40,524 nt of DNA from CAYZEZ01 sp964477295 (GTDB lineage Bacteria; Bacteroidota; Bacteroidia; Bacteroidales; SM23-62). Under the pieces are notes generated by a model, which was not told the origin of the DNA, did not search any database, and saw nothing but the letters and a program-made list of their open reading frames with translations. The DNA is taken from assembly GCA_964477295.1 (NCBI GenBank), contig CAYZEZ010000007.1, forward strand, positions 1 through 40,524, written 5' to 3'. The position numbers and the translations under genes are program-made. Positions 8,380-15,659 of the stretch are shown here, piece by piece. How positions within the stretch are numbered: position 1 is the stretch's first letter; each line of letters opens with the position of its first letter.

Positions 8380-9759
8380 ATGAAAAGAAGATCTTTCATT
8401 CAAAAAACTATTGCCGGAACAACAGGAGCCATTCTTGTTCCGACTATTATTCCTTCATGTGTACTAAAAAAGGGTCCATCAGGCAAGATACGGATAGCCC
8501 AGATAGGATGCGGGCGCATTGCCCGGGTTCATGATATGGTTGACACATACAGATCGGAGGATGCTGTTATTGTTGCATGTTGTGACCTGGACAGCAAGCG
8601 GGCAAAGGAAGGCAGGGAGCTTTTACGGGAATGGAACCTTGAGAAATATGAGGATGCTGACTATATCGATATAAAGACTTTTACCGACTACCGGGAATTG
8701 CTGGAAGATAAAAGCATCGATGCAGTGGTCATTTCCACACCGGATCACTGGCACGCCCAGCCGGCTATAGAAGCTGCACTGGCGGGCAAGGACATCTACC
8801 TTCAGAAACCTGCCTCGTTGACCATTAAAGAGGGAAGGCAGATGGCCGATGCAATTAAAAAATCCGGGAGGATCTTTCAGATAGGTAGCCAGCAACGTTC
8901 GGTGAGCCCGTGGCCCCAGTTCAAAAAAGCCTGTGAGCTGGTCAGGAACGGCAGGATCGGCCGGGTGAAGGAAATATATATTGGATTGCCCGGTGACCCT
9001 TCGGGAGAAGAGGAACCTGAAATGCCCATCCCTGAAAACCTCAATTACGATATGTGGCTGGGATCAACACCGGAAGTTTATTATACCGAAAAACGGGTGC
9101 ATCCACAGGAAGGTTATGACCGGCCAGGGTGGCTGCGGTGCGAGCAGTTTGGCGCCGGCATGATCACAGGCTGGGGAGCCCACCATGTCGATACGGCCCA
9201 CTGGGGAATGGGGACAGAATTTACCGGACCCATCGAAGTGGAAGCGGAGGCTCAGTTCCCAACATCCGGACTCTGGAATGTCCATGGCGATTTCAATGTT
9301 TGGGCAAAATATGAAAATGGCGCTGTGATGCATATCAGCGGGGAATATCCCAATGGTGTTAAGTTCGTGGGTGAGGATGGGTGGATCTTTGTCACCAGGG
9401 GCCCCTATGGTGTCACTGCAAGTGACCCCGCTGCCATGGAAGAAAATCAGAAATCACTGGATGCAAGCGACCCGGCCATCCTGGAATCGGAAATCGGGGA
9501 GGATGAAATACATCTTCATCTCGCCCCGGAGCAGCACCAGGATTGGATTAACTCAATTAAAACACGTGAAGAACCTGTTGCACCGGTTGAGGTGGCACAC
9601 AGATCGTGTTCGGCCTGCCTGGTCAGTCATATTGCAATGAAAATCGACAGGAAACTATATTGGGATCCGGTGGCTGAAAAATTCAGAGACGATGACGAGG
9701 CCAACACAATGCTTTCACGTCCACAGCGTTCTCCCTATGGAACAGATTTGGTAGTATGA
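8380..9759 (+). CDS. Gfo/Idh/MocA-family oxidoreductase with Tat-type signal
   Basis: A 459-residue NAD(P)-dependent sugar oxidoreductase. The N-terminus (KRRSFIQKT, then a hydrophobic stretch to residue 27) looks like a twin-arginine signal, which fits export of a folded, cofactor-loaded enzyme. The Rossmann motif IAQIGCGRIARVHD lies near residues 35-48. The usual EKP catalytic motif reads LQKPASLT (about residue 147), a QKP variant common in exported Bacteroidetes members. The C-terminal domain carries GAGMITGWGAHHVDTAHWGMG with the expected active-site Asp/His pattern. The stop overlaps the next gene start (ATGA), so translation of the two is coupled. The likely reaction is oxidation or reduction of a sugar hydroxyl, possibly at C3; the substrate is not determinable. 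Confidence 0.93.
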   Translation: MKRRSFIQKTIAGTTGAILVPTIIPSCVLKKGPSGKIRIAQIGCGRIARVHDMVDTYRSEDAVIVACCDLDSKRAKEGRELLREWNLEKYEDADYIDIKTFTDYRELLEDKSIDAVVISTPDHWHAQPAIEAALAGKDIYLQKPASLTIKEGRQMADAIKKSGRIFQIGSQQRSVSPWPQFKKACELVRNGRIGRVKEIYIGLPGDPSGEEEPEMPIPENLNYDMWLGSTPEVYYTEKRVHPQEGYDRPGWLRCEQFGAGMITGWGAHHVDTAHWGMGTEFTGPIEVEAEAQFPTSGLWNVHGDFNVWAKYENGAVMHISGEYPNGVKFVGEDGWIFVTRGPYGVTASDPAAMEENQKSLDASDPAILESEIGEDEIHLHLAPEQHQDWINSIKTREEPVAPVEVAHRSCSACLVSHIAMKIDRKLYWDPVAEKFRDDDEANTMLSRPQRSPYGTDLVV

Positions 9760-11120
9760 AACGCATAGCAATATTTTCAATGATTACTTTTGTGTGTGCT
9801 TGCACACACAAAAAAGAAGAAACCGTGAAACTGATAAACCTTGATCCCGGACATTTCCATGCAGCCCTGGTTCAGAAGCAAATGTATAACCTTGTTGATC
9901 CTGAGGTTTTTGTATATGCTCCCGATGGACCTGAGCTGGAAGACTATCTGAACCGGGTGGAGGGATTTAATACGCGCACGGATCAGCCTACCGGATGGAA
10001 AGAAAATGTATATCGGGGAGATGATTTCCTGCAGAAAATGATTGAGGATAGGCCGGGTCAGGTTGTGATTATATCAGGAAATAATGCCCGCAAAACAGAT
10101 TATATTTTGCAGTCGGTTGAAGCCGGTTTGAATGTTCTGGCCGACAAGCCCATGGTGATTTTTCCGGGGGAACTTCACAAGCTTGAGAAAGCATTTGAGG
10201 TGGCCCGGGAAAAAGGTGTTTTGTTGTACGATATCATGACAGAAAGGTATGAGATCACCACCATGCTGCAACGTGAATTATCAAGGATACCTGAAGTGTT
10301 TGGAGAGATCAGCCCTGGCACACCGGAAGAACCTGCCATCACCAAGGAAAGTGTTCATCATTTTTTCAAGTATGTAGCCGGAAATCCTATTGTCCGCCCC
10401 GGTTGGTTTTTCGATATTAACCAGCAGGGGAATGGTATCGTGGATGTATCCACCCACCTGGTAGACCTGATCATGTGGGAGACCTTTCCCGGCAGGATAA
10501 TCAATAAAGAGGACATTGACATGATTGCTGCCAGGAGATGGACCACGGATCTCGTCCCGGAACAATTTCAAAAGGTAACCGGACTGGAGAATTACCCGGA
10601 TTATCTTGATAAATATTTGACGGGGGATACATTGAAGGTATACTCAAACGGAGAAATGATTTATACCATTAATGGGATATATGCCAAAGTATCGGTCACC
10701 TGGAATTACAAGGCACCCGAAGGTACGGGAGACACCCATTATTCGATCATGCGGGGTACGGGATGCGACCTGGAAATCAGGCAGGGAGCAGAGGAAGGTT
10801 TTAAGCCATTACTGAATGTTGTGGCTGGCGATGATGCTGATTTACTAACTTTTGAGGCTTCATTAAGCGAAGCAATTGAAAATAAAATCATTCCTTCATA
10901 CCCGGGTATTGAGTTGGAAAAGATAAATGAGAACATGTGGCTGGTGAAAATACCCGATAATTATAAAGTGGGCCATGAAGCACATTTTATCCAGGTAACA
11001 GAGAAGTACCTGGATTACCTTTCTAACAATAACCTCCCTGAATGGGAAATCCCCAATATGATCACGAAGTATTACACAACTATGATGGCGTTGGACATCT
11101 CGCTCTCGGCGCCTGAATGA
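9756..11120 (+). CDS. Lipoprotein Gfo/Idh/MocA-like oxidoreductase with Oxidoreduct_C-type C-terminus
   Basis: 454 residues. A lipoprotein signal (MKRIAIFSMITFVCAC) is followed by a Rossmann-type domain starting KLINLDPGHFHAALVQK, where the canonical GxGxxG is replaced by DPGHFH, a feature I associate with the 'putative oxidoreductase C-terminal domain' family (PF16490 type). The EKP motif is present as DKPM near residue 133. A conserved GWFFDINQQGNGIVDVSTHLVDLIMW forms the catalytic-domain helix. It begins inside the stop of the preceding oxidoreductase gene (4-base overlap), so the two are probably partners, for example an oxidising and a reducing step. Its 3' end overlaps by 49 bp a minus-strand pseudogene. 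A 26-nt perfect inverted repeat lies within its signal-peptide codons. Confidence 0.9.
   Translation: MKRIAIFSMITFVCACTHKKEETVKLINLDPGHFHAALVQKQMYNLVDPEVFVYAPDGPELEDYLNRVEGFNTRTDQPTGWKENVYRGDDFLQKMIEDRPGQVVIISGNNARKTDYILQSVEAGLNVLADKPMVIFPGELHKLEKAFEVAREKGVLLYDIMTERYEITTMLQRELSRIPEVFGEISPGTPEEPAITKESVHHFFKYVAGNPIVRPGWFFDINQQGNGIVDVSTHLVDLIMWETFPGRIINKEDIDMIAARRWTTDLVPEQFQKVTGLENYPDYLDKYLTGDTLKVYSNGEMIYTINGIYAKVSVTWNYKAPEGTGDTHYSIMRGTGCDLEIRQGAEEGFKPLLNVVAGDDADLLTFEASLSEAIENKIIPSYPGIELEKINENMWLVKIPDNYKVGHEAHFIQVTEKYLDYLSNNNLPEWEIPNMITKYYTTMMALDISLSAPE
9788..9813. repeat. Perfect 12-bp inverted repeat inside signal-peptide codons
   Basis: TTTTGTGTGTGC (9788-9799) and its exact complement (9802-9813) are separated by TT. 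In mRNA this gives a long hairpin closed by a CUUG-type tetraloop about 30 nt after the start codon, where a weakly structured mRNA is usual. No T-tract follows on either strand, so it is not a standard terminator. Confidence 0.9.
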
Positions 11121-11361
11121 TCAACTGCCGAAACTGTAAAATAGCAGGTTGCTTCATCTTCCAGGTCGAACAGGTCAATCCATATATTGGAGGTCGAATC
11201 TATATAGCAAAGGTTTGGTCATCCTGACCGCTGTAAATCTTATTTTTCGTCAGTTGAACCAAGGGCAATTCGAGCAAGGTTTTTTTATACATCCTGTTAT
11301 CCGTCGATTCAAACCGATAGTAATTATCCGATTGTGAACAAAAGTGTACGAAATGGGACAT
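11072..11361 (-). pseudogene. Frameshifted remnant with FnIII-like C-terminus
   Basis: Two minus-strand frames read as one degraded protein. From 11361 an open stretch runs MSHFVHFCSQSDNYYRFES...GQDDQTFAI and stops at 11200. Shifting frame near 11205 gives YIDSTSNIWIDLFDLEDE, then CYFTVSAVDHSGAESEM and SNAIIVV, ending at a TAA (11074-11072). The segment YFTVSAVDHSGAESE is typical of the last strands of a fibronectin type III or similar sandwich domain, as at the C-terminus of some secreted Bacteroidetes glycoside hydrolases. There is no signal peptide or N-terminal domain, so most of the gene is lost. It converges on and overlaps the last gene of the sugar-redox operon by 49 bp. A single sequencing indel could explain the frameshift but not the missing N-terminus. 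Confidence 0.65.
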
Positions 11362-11362
11362 T

Positions 11363-11388
11363 TATTTAAGATGGTTTTGTCTTAAATA
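11363..11388. promoter_or_regulatory. AT-rich dyad upstream of a sigma-54 promoter
   Basis: TATTTAAGA and TCTTAAATA form a perfect 9-bp inverted repeat around an 8-nt spacer. Its right edge is 36 bp before the -24 box of the sigma-54 promoter. It could be a regulator or enhancer-binding-protein site; no regulator gene is adjacent. Confidence 0.45.
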
Positions 11389-11424
11389 TTTCATAAATAT
11401 CACATAATCAGAGTTGTAATACTC

Positions 11425-11440
11425 TTGGCACGCTGCTTGC
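11425..11440 (+). promoter_or_regulatory. Sigma-54 (RpoN) -24/-12 promoter
   Basis: TTGGCACGCTGCTTGC matches the consensus TGGCACG-N4-TTGC, with invariant GG and GC separated by exactly ten bases. The predicted transcription start is near 11452, about 22 nt before the ATG of a 66-codon gene on the same strand. Confidence 0.8.
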
Positions 11441-11473
11441 CAGATAAAATAATATTGAATATTTAAAGCCACC

Positions 11474-11674
11474 ATGATGAAGGAGCAAGTATATAGGTCA
11501 GGATTTCCGAAAGTATCGAGGTTTATAGCATTTATTTCACTGATAGCAGTTCTTGGATTTATGGCCACCGTTTTACAGGGGATTACCAGTCCTGGGGAAA
11601 AAGCCAATCAGGATGAAGCGTACCGGACTTTGGTTGATCAAAATATAGATCTCATTGTAATGTCAGCCAGGTAA
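11474..11674 (+). CDS. Small single-helix membrane protein, sigma-54 driven
   Basis: 66 residues; no family recognised. A basic N-terminal segment (MMKEQVYRSGFPKVSR) is followed by one strongly hydrophobic helix (about residues 17-38, FIAFISLIAVLGFMATVLQGI) and a short charged tail (SPGEKANQDEAYRTLVDQN). The positive-inside rule predicts a cytoplasmic N-terminus; there is no lipobox or clear signal-peptidase site. Support for a real gene despite its length: a near-perfect sigma-54 promoter ending 33 bp upstream, and a strong terminator 35 bp after the stop, making a self-contained unit of about 290 nt. An adjacent second ATG (11477) is equally possible. Sigma-54 control suggests expression under a specific envelope, nitrogen or surface-related cue. 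Confidence 0.75.
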   Translation: MMKEQVYRSGFPKVSRFIAFISLIAVLGFMATVLQGITSPGEKANQDEAYRTLVDQNIDLIVMSAR

Positions 11675-11708
11675 AGGGTTCTCTCATTTTTAATCCATCA
11701 TATTTCAT

Positions 11709-11739
11709 CCCGGTAGTCGCAACGATTACCGGGATTTTT
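11709..11739 (+). terminator. Rho-independent terminator of the small sigma-54 gene
   Basis: An 11-bp stem CCCGGTAGTCG / CGATTACCGGG (one G-U pair) with a CAA loop, followed by ATTTTTATT. It separates the small membrane protein gene from the EamA gene. Confidence 0.85.
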
Positions 11740-11743
11740 ATTA

Positions 11744-11751
11744 TACTTTTG
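11744..11751 (+). promoter_or_regulatory. Bacteroidetes -7 promoter element
   Basis: TACTTTTG is an exact match to TAnnTTTG, just after the terminator. It predicts a start near 11758, about 20 nt before the EamA start codon. No TTTG -33 box is seen at the expected spacing. Confidence 0.5.
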
Positions 11752-11776
11752 CGGATTAGTAATCATACCATCCAGC

Positions 11777-12703
11777 TTGCGCAAATTAATTATTACTACC
11801 ACATTTCTTGCCGTTGTTGCATGCCTCTTATGGTCAACTGCATTTGTCGGGATCAAAATAGGGCTGGAATATACCACACCGTTGCGCTTTGCCGGGATCA
11901 GGTTTTTTCTTTCGGGCCTGTATATATTACCCTTTACCGGGAGCATCAGGAAATCCTTCAGTTTATTATACCGGGAACGGAAACAGGTGCTAAGGGTTGG
12001 ATTTTTCCAGACTTTATTGTTATATGCCCTTTTTTATACAGGCATCAGCATGGTCCCGGCAGCTACAACAGCCATTGTCATCGGGGCAAGTCCGCTGTTT
12101 GCTTCGCTGACAGCGCATGTCATGCTGTACGATGACAGATTCACTCTGAAAAAATTTGGTTCCATAATGCTGGGTCTGGCCGGTGTGGTTATCATCGCTG
12201 CCACGCGTGAAAATTTCAACTGGAGCGAAGGAAAGGAATTCTGGGGTATCCTGATACTGATCAGCGCCAATATCTCGAGCAGCATCGGGAATGTGGCCGT
12301 GGTCAAATACAAATCAAGCTTACCACCCTTGCTTCTGAATTCAGGTCAGCTCATGCTGGGTGGTTTGGGCATATTCTTCCTTTCACTGCCCTTTGAAGGG
12401 ATTCATTTCACCATCAATGAACCGGCCTATTATGCATCTCTGGGTTGGTTGAGTTTTATGTCGGCGATGGCATTCAGCATCTGGTTCATCCTGCTGAAAA
12501 GGCCCGGTGTCAAGGTCTCGGAATTGAATATATGGAAGTTCCTGATACCCGTTTTCGGAGCCCTCCTGAGCTGGTTGATCCTGCCGGATGAACATCCTGT
12601 AGCTGTACAGATTACTGGGATGGTATTTATAGTACTTTCTTTGATTGTTCTGAACCTGAAAATCCCGGGAAGAAAAAATGCCTTTAATTCAGGAGGGAAC
12701 TAA
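11777..12703 (+). CDS. EamA/DMT-family transporter
   Basis: A 308-residue inner-membrane protein with ten predicted helices in two EamA repeats. Repeat 1 opens with ACLLWSTAFVGIKIGL and contains the AATTAIVIGASPLFASLTAH helix pair. Repeat 2 opens with FWGILILISANISSSIGNVAVVKY and contains WLSFMSAMAFSIWFILLKR and FGALLSWLILPDEHP, all classic drug/metabolite transporter patterns. The start is a TTG, chosen because the first helix begins a few residues later, no in-frame ATG exists nearby, and a -7 promoter element ends only 25 bp upstream. The substrate is not predictable. Its last four bases overlap the convergent response-regulator gene. Confidence 0.88.
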   Translation: MRKLIITTTFLAVVACLLWSTAFVGIKIGLEYTTPLRFAGIRFFLSGLYILPFTGSIRKSFSLLYRERKQVLRVGFFQTLLLYALFYTGISMVPAATTAIVIGASPLFASLTAHVMLYDDRFTLKKFGSIMLGLAGVVIIAATRENFNWSEGKEFWGILILISANISSSIGNVAVVKYKSSLPPLLLNSGQLMLGGLGIFFLSLPFEGIHFTINEPAYYASLGWLSFMSAMAFSIWFILLKRPGVKVSELNIWKFLIPVFGALLSWLILPDEHPVAVQITGMVFIVLSLIVLNLKIPGRKNAFNSGGN

Positions 12704-13092
12704 ATTAACCGATCGATCATTTTAAATAATTCTTCCGACTTGACCGGTTTGGTGATGTATCCATCGCAGCCTGCATCCCGGCATTTCTGTTCATCTTCTC
12801 CTAATGCGTAGGCGGTTTGTGCAATAACAGGTAATTCTGATCTGATTTCCTTGATCTTTGAAGTGGCTGCATATCCATCCATAACGGGAAGCTGAATATC
12901 CATTAATACAAGATTTATGTCGGAATCGTCCTGGCATATCTGAACAGCTTCAAGCCCGTTATCTGTAAGGATAAGTTCTGAAGCGCGGTTTTTAAGGAGT
13001 ATATTAAATAAATGGCAGCTGGCCGGATCGTCTTCAACGATCAGGATTTTCTTGCCGCGCCACTGGTAATCCGAAGTAGGTTTTACAGACAT
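12700..13092 (-). CDS. Single-domain response regulator (receiver only)
   Basis: A 130-residue CheY-like protein with no output domain. The acidic pair is Asp21-Asp22 (ILIVEDDP), the phospho-acceptor Asp65 (VLMDIQLPVMDG), the switch Thr93 (AQTAYA) and Lys115 (ITKPVK). The QLPVMDGYAAT and AQTAYALGEDEQKCRDAGCDGYITKPV patterns resemble receivers of hybrid sensor kinases. It may therefore be a phosphorelay intermediate or a detached receiver module. No kinase lies nearby. It overlaps the convergent EamA gene by 4 bp. Confidence 0.93.
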   Translation of the reverse strand: MSVKPTSDYQWRGKKILIVEDDPASCHLFNILLKNRASELILTDNGLEAVQICQDDSDINLVLMDIQLPVMDGYAATSKIKEIRSELPVIAQTAYALGEDEQKCRDAGCDGYITKPVKSEELFKMIDRLI

Positions 13093-13230
13093 TCAGGGGA
13101 AATAAGATTTGAAAATTATGGAATACAGGTTAAAAAAGCAATGATTCTGTTGATTCCCGGACTTTAATTACATCACGATTTGATAAAGAGTACAAAAGGA
13201 TAGACTAACAGACTTCAATGGATAATAAAT

Positions 13231-13238
13231 TATATTTG
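13231..13238 (+). promoter_or_regulatory. Bacteroidetes -7 promoter element
   Basis: TATATTTG matches TAnnTTTG exactly, placing a start near 13245, about 30 nt before the ABC permease start codon. Confidence 0.5.
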
Positions 13239-13273
13239 CAGATAATTATATTTAACAGTTAATTTATCGCGCG

Positions 13274-15646
13274 GTGTTTCGAAACTACCTGGTCATCACC
13301 TTCCGTAATTTTGGAAGGAACCTGTTGTATGTATTGATTAATGTTATTGGGCTTGGGCTGGCACTTGCTGTGTGTATTGTCGCCTATATCAGCAATAAAT
13401 ACGATTATGATTTTGACAGGTTTCATGAGAATGCGAAGGAGATATACAGGATAGAGATTACCCGGCAGATTGAAGACAGGTCCCAGGCTTACGGGATCAG
13501 CCCTGTCTCTTTAGCCCCCCTGGTGAAAGAAAATATTGGTGGTATTCAGGATGTGGTCAGGGTAGCCACCAGCCATCTTCCTGTAAAACTGGGAGAAAAT
13601 GTTTTTAATAAGAGAATTGCCTTTTGCGATTCGGCGTTTTTCAGGATGTTTACCCTGGACATGGTATCCGGTACGAGTGGATCATTCGGCGATATGAACT
13701 CCATCATTATCAGTGATGAGATAGGGAAAATCTATTTTGGTGATGAAGATCCTGTGGGTGAGATCATATCGGTGGTTACGAATAATGAGGAGAGGACCTA
13801 TATGGTAGCAGGTGTATTCAGGAGATTTCCCCTTAATTCCAGTTTTACATTCGATGCCATACTATATATCGATAACTATTTTGAGACTCAACATGTGGAT
13901 GAGCATGACTGGCAAACAGCCATTGCCGGAACCTTCCTGCATATACCCGACAGGTCGCAGGTTCCGGTTATCGAAGAGTTGCTGCAGCAATACGTATCGG
14001 TGCAAAATGAGGCGCAGGAAGAGTTCAGGATTGATAGTTATTACCTGGCACCCTTTTCAAACATGGCCCACCGCGGATGGGATCTTTGGGCTCACTGGTT
14101 CAGGCAAAGTTTCCATCCCGCAGCAGTAACAGCCCCTCCTATCATGGCCATTTTCATATTGCTGCTTGCCTGTTTTAACTTTATGAATAACGCCATTGCC
14201 TTTTCCAGTAAAAGATTAAAGGAGATCGGCGTCAGGAAAGTAGCGGGCAGTACGAGGCGACAGATCATTTTACAGTTTATGGGCGAGAATATGATGTTAA
14301 GCCTGGCCGCTATTGTGATCGGTGTTATAATTGGAGTGTATCTTGTCGAAATATATTCCCGAATGTGGGTCTACATGGACATCTCATTGAGCTTCAAGTC
14401 AAATCCCGAGTTATTGATCTTCCTGATCCTGTTATTCCTGATTGTATCACTTCTGGCTGGTGCATATCCATCTTTTTATATCAGCCGTTTCAATCCTGTG
14501 TTTATTTTCCAGGATAAATTAAGGATCGGGGGGAAGAATATCCTGTCAAAGATCCTTTTAACCGTACAATTTATAATTTCAGTAAATGCCCTGGTTTCCG
14601 GTGTCATCTTTACAGAGAATGCCCGCTTTCAGAATAATCTTGACCTTGGATATGACAAGGACAATATCATTGGTGTGCCGGTTGGTGACCGGTCATACTA
14701 TATAGCTTACAGGGATGCAATTAAGGCCAATCCAATGATTCAAAGCATTGGCGAGTCAGAAGAGCATATCGGGTGGTCGAATTTTACCAGGACGATTAGT
14801 TACAAGGGAATAAAGAAGGATATCCAGGCCCTTGATATTGGGGACGGATATTTTAACACCATGGGATTGAAATTAATTGAGGGGCGGGAATTTACACCTG
14901 AACTCAAGTCTTCTGACACAGAAAATTCTGTCATTGTGAGTAAAGGTTTTGTGGAGGAATTTGGAATGGAAACGGTTGTAGGAGAGCGGATTATGATGCT
15001 CGATACGGTGCCATTGTACATTGTCGGCATAGTAGAAGACATTTACCTGTATGGTTTCTGGTCGAAGAAAGATCCGATGATGTTTCGCCGGGGGGTGGAT
15101 GAAAGAATGAGGACACTTGCTGTCAGGGGCGCATCCGAAAGCCTGGGTGAAATAAATGAATTCCTTGAAAAAACCTGGAAAGAGATTGTCCCGAATATGC
15201 CTTACGAGGGATTCTTTCAGGATGACCTGCTTAATGAGGCACGCGACATAAACAAGAACATTAAGAACATCAACATTTTCCTGGCCCTTCTGGCGATAAT
15301 CATTTCTGCCATAGGCCTTTATACGCTGGTCTCACTAAGTATTATCCGCCGCACAAAAGAAATAGGCATCCGTAAAGTCAACGGCGCGCCTATTTTAAGG
15401 ATATCCGGAATACTCAGCAGGGAGTATATGATCATACTGGTTATTGCCTGTACCATAGGGAGTGTTTCCGGCTGGTGGGTGTCTGTCCTGCTTATGGATA
15501 GCATATGGGATACCTTTACCGATGTGAGGCCATTCGTTTATTTCTTCTCCGATGCATTGATTTTTGTTGTGGCTATTGCATCCATCGGGTGGAAAGTGTA
15601 CCAGGCGGCCCGAAGGAATCCGGTGGAGTCGTTACGCTATGAATAG
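13274..15646 (+). CDS. FtsX/MacB-type ABC transporter permease
   Basis: 790 residues with the layout of the large Bacteroidetes MacB/FtsX permeases. It has one N-terminal helix (about 15-38, VLINVIGLGLALAVCIVAYIS), a periplasmic MacB_PCD-like domain (about 45-285), three helices of FtsX domain 1 (about 290-430, with SSKRLKEIGVRKVAGSTRRQI), a second periplasmic domain, and FtsX domain 2 (about 670-790, with RRTKEIGIRKVNGAP). The EIGxRKVxG motif in both halves couples to an ATPase. The start is GTG, supported by the -7 element upstream and by the family N-terminus FRNYLVITFRNFGRN. No ATP-binding subunit is adjacent, so it must use one encoded elsewhere. Roles in this family include efflux, lipoprotein trafficking and mechanotransmission. 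Confidence 0.93.
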   Translation: MFRNYLVITFRNFGRNLLYVLINVIGLGLALAVCIVAYISNKYDYDFDRFHENAKEIYRIEITRQIEDRSQAYGISPVSLAPLVKENIGGIQDVVRVATSHLPVKLGENVFNKRIAFCDSAFFRMFTLDMVSGTSGSFGDMNSIIISDEIGKIYFGDEDPVGEIISVVTNNEERTYMVAGVFRRFPLNSSFTFDAILYIDNYFETQHVDEHDWQTAIAGTFLHIPDRSQVPVIEELLQQYVSVQNEAQEEFRIDSYYLAPFSNMAHRGWDLWAHWFRQSFHPAAVTAPPIMAIFILLLACFNFMNNAIAFSSKRLKEIGVRKVAGSTRRQIILQFMGENMMLSLAAIVIGVIIGVYLVEIYSRMWVYMDISLSFKSNPELLIFLILLFLIVSLLAGAYPSFYISRFNPVFIFQDKLRIGGKNILSKILLTVQFIISVNALVSGVIFTENARFQNNLDLGYDKDNIIGVPVGDRSYYIAYRDAIKANPMIQSIGESEEHIGWSNFTRTISYKGIKKDIQALDIGDGYFNTMGLKLIEGREFTPELKSSDTENSVIVSKGFVEEFGMETVVGERIMMLDTVPLYIVGIVEDIYLYGFWSKKDPMMFRRGVDERMRTLAVRGASESLGEINEFLEKTWKEIVPNMPYEGFFQDDLLNEARDINKNIKNINIFLALLAIIISAIGLYTLVSLSIIRRTKEIGIRKVNGAPILRISGILSREYMIILVIACTIGSVSGWWVSVLLMDSIWDTFTDVRPFVYFFSDALIFVVAIASIGWKVYQAARRNPVESLRYE

Positions 15647-15659
15647 GTAATCCTTACCT
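15645..15659. terminator. Small hairpin holding both convergent stop codons
   Basis: AGGTAA-TCC-TTACCT forms a 6-bp stem that includes parts of the stop codons of the ABC permease (+) and POT transporter (-). There is no T-tract, so the terminator assignment is tentative. Confidence 0.3.

Noticed and set aside
11149..11337. Plus-strand 62-codon ORF downstream of the oxidoreductase operon
   Set aside because: Its translation is not protein-like, and the same stretch on the minus strand gives the coherent FnIII-like remnant.
11362..11607. Minus-strand 81-codon ORF antisense to the small sigma-54 gene
   Set aside because: No family features or signal are visible. It overlaps the sigma-54 promoter and small membrane protein, whose promoter and terminator both point the other way.
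13093..13273. Short ORFs in the spacer before the ABC permease
   Set aside because: Only peptides of eight or so codons with no signal or conserved feature were seen; the spacer holds just the -7 element.
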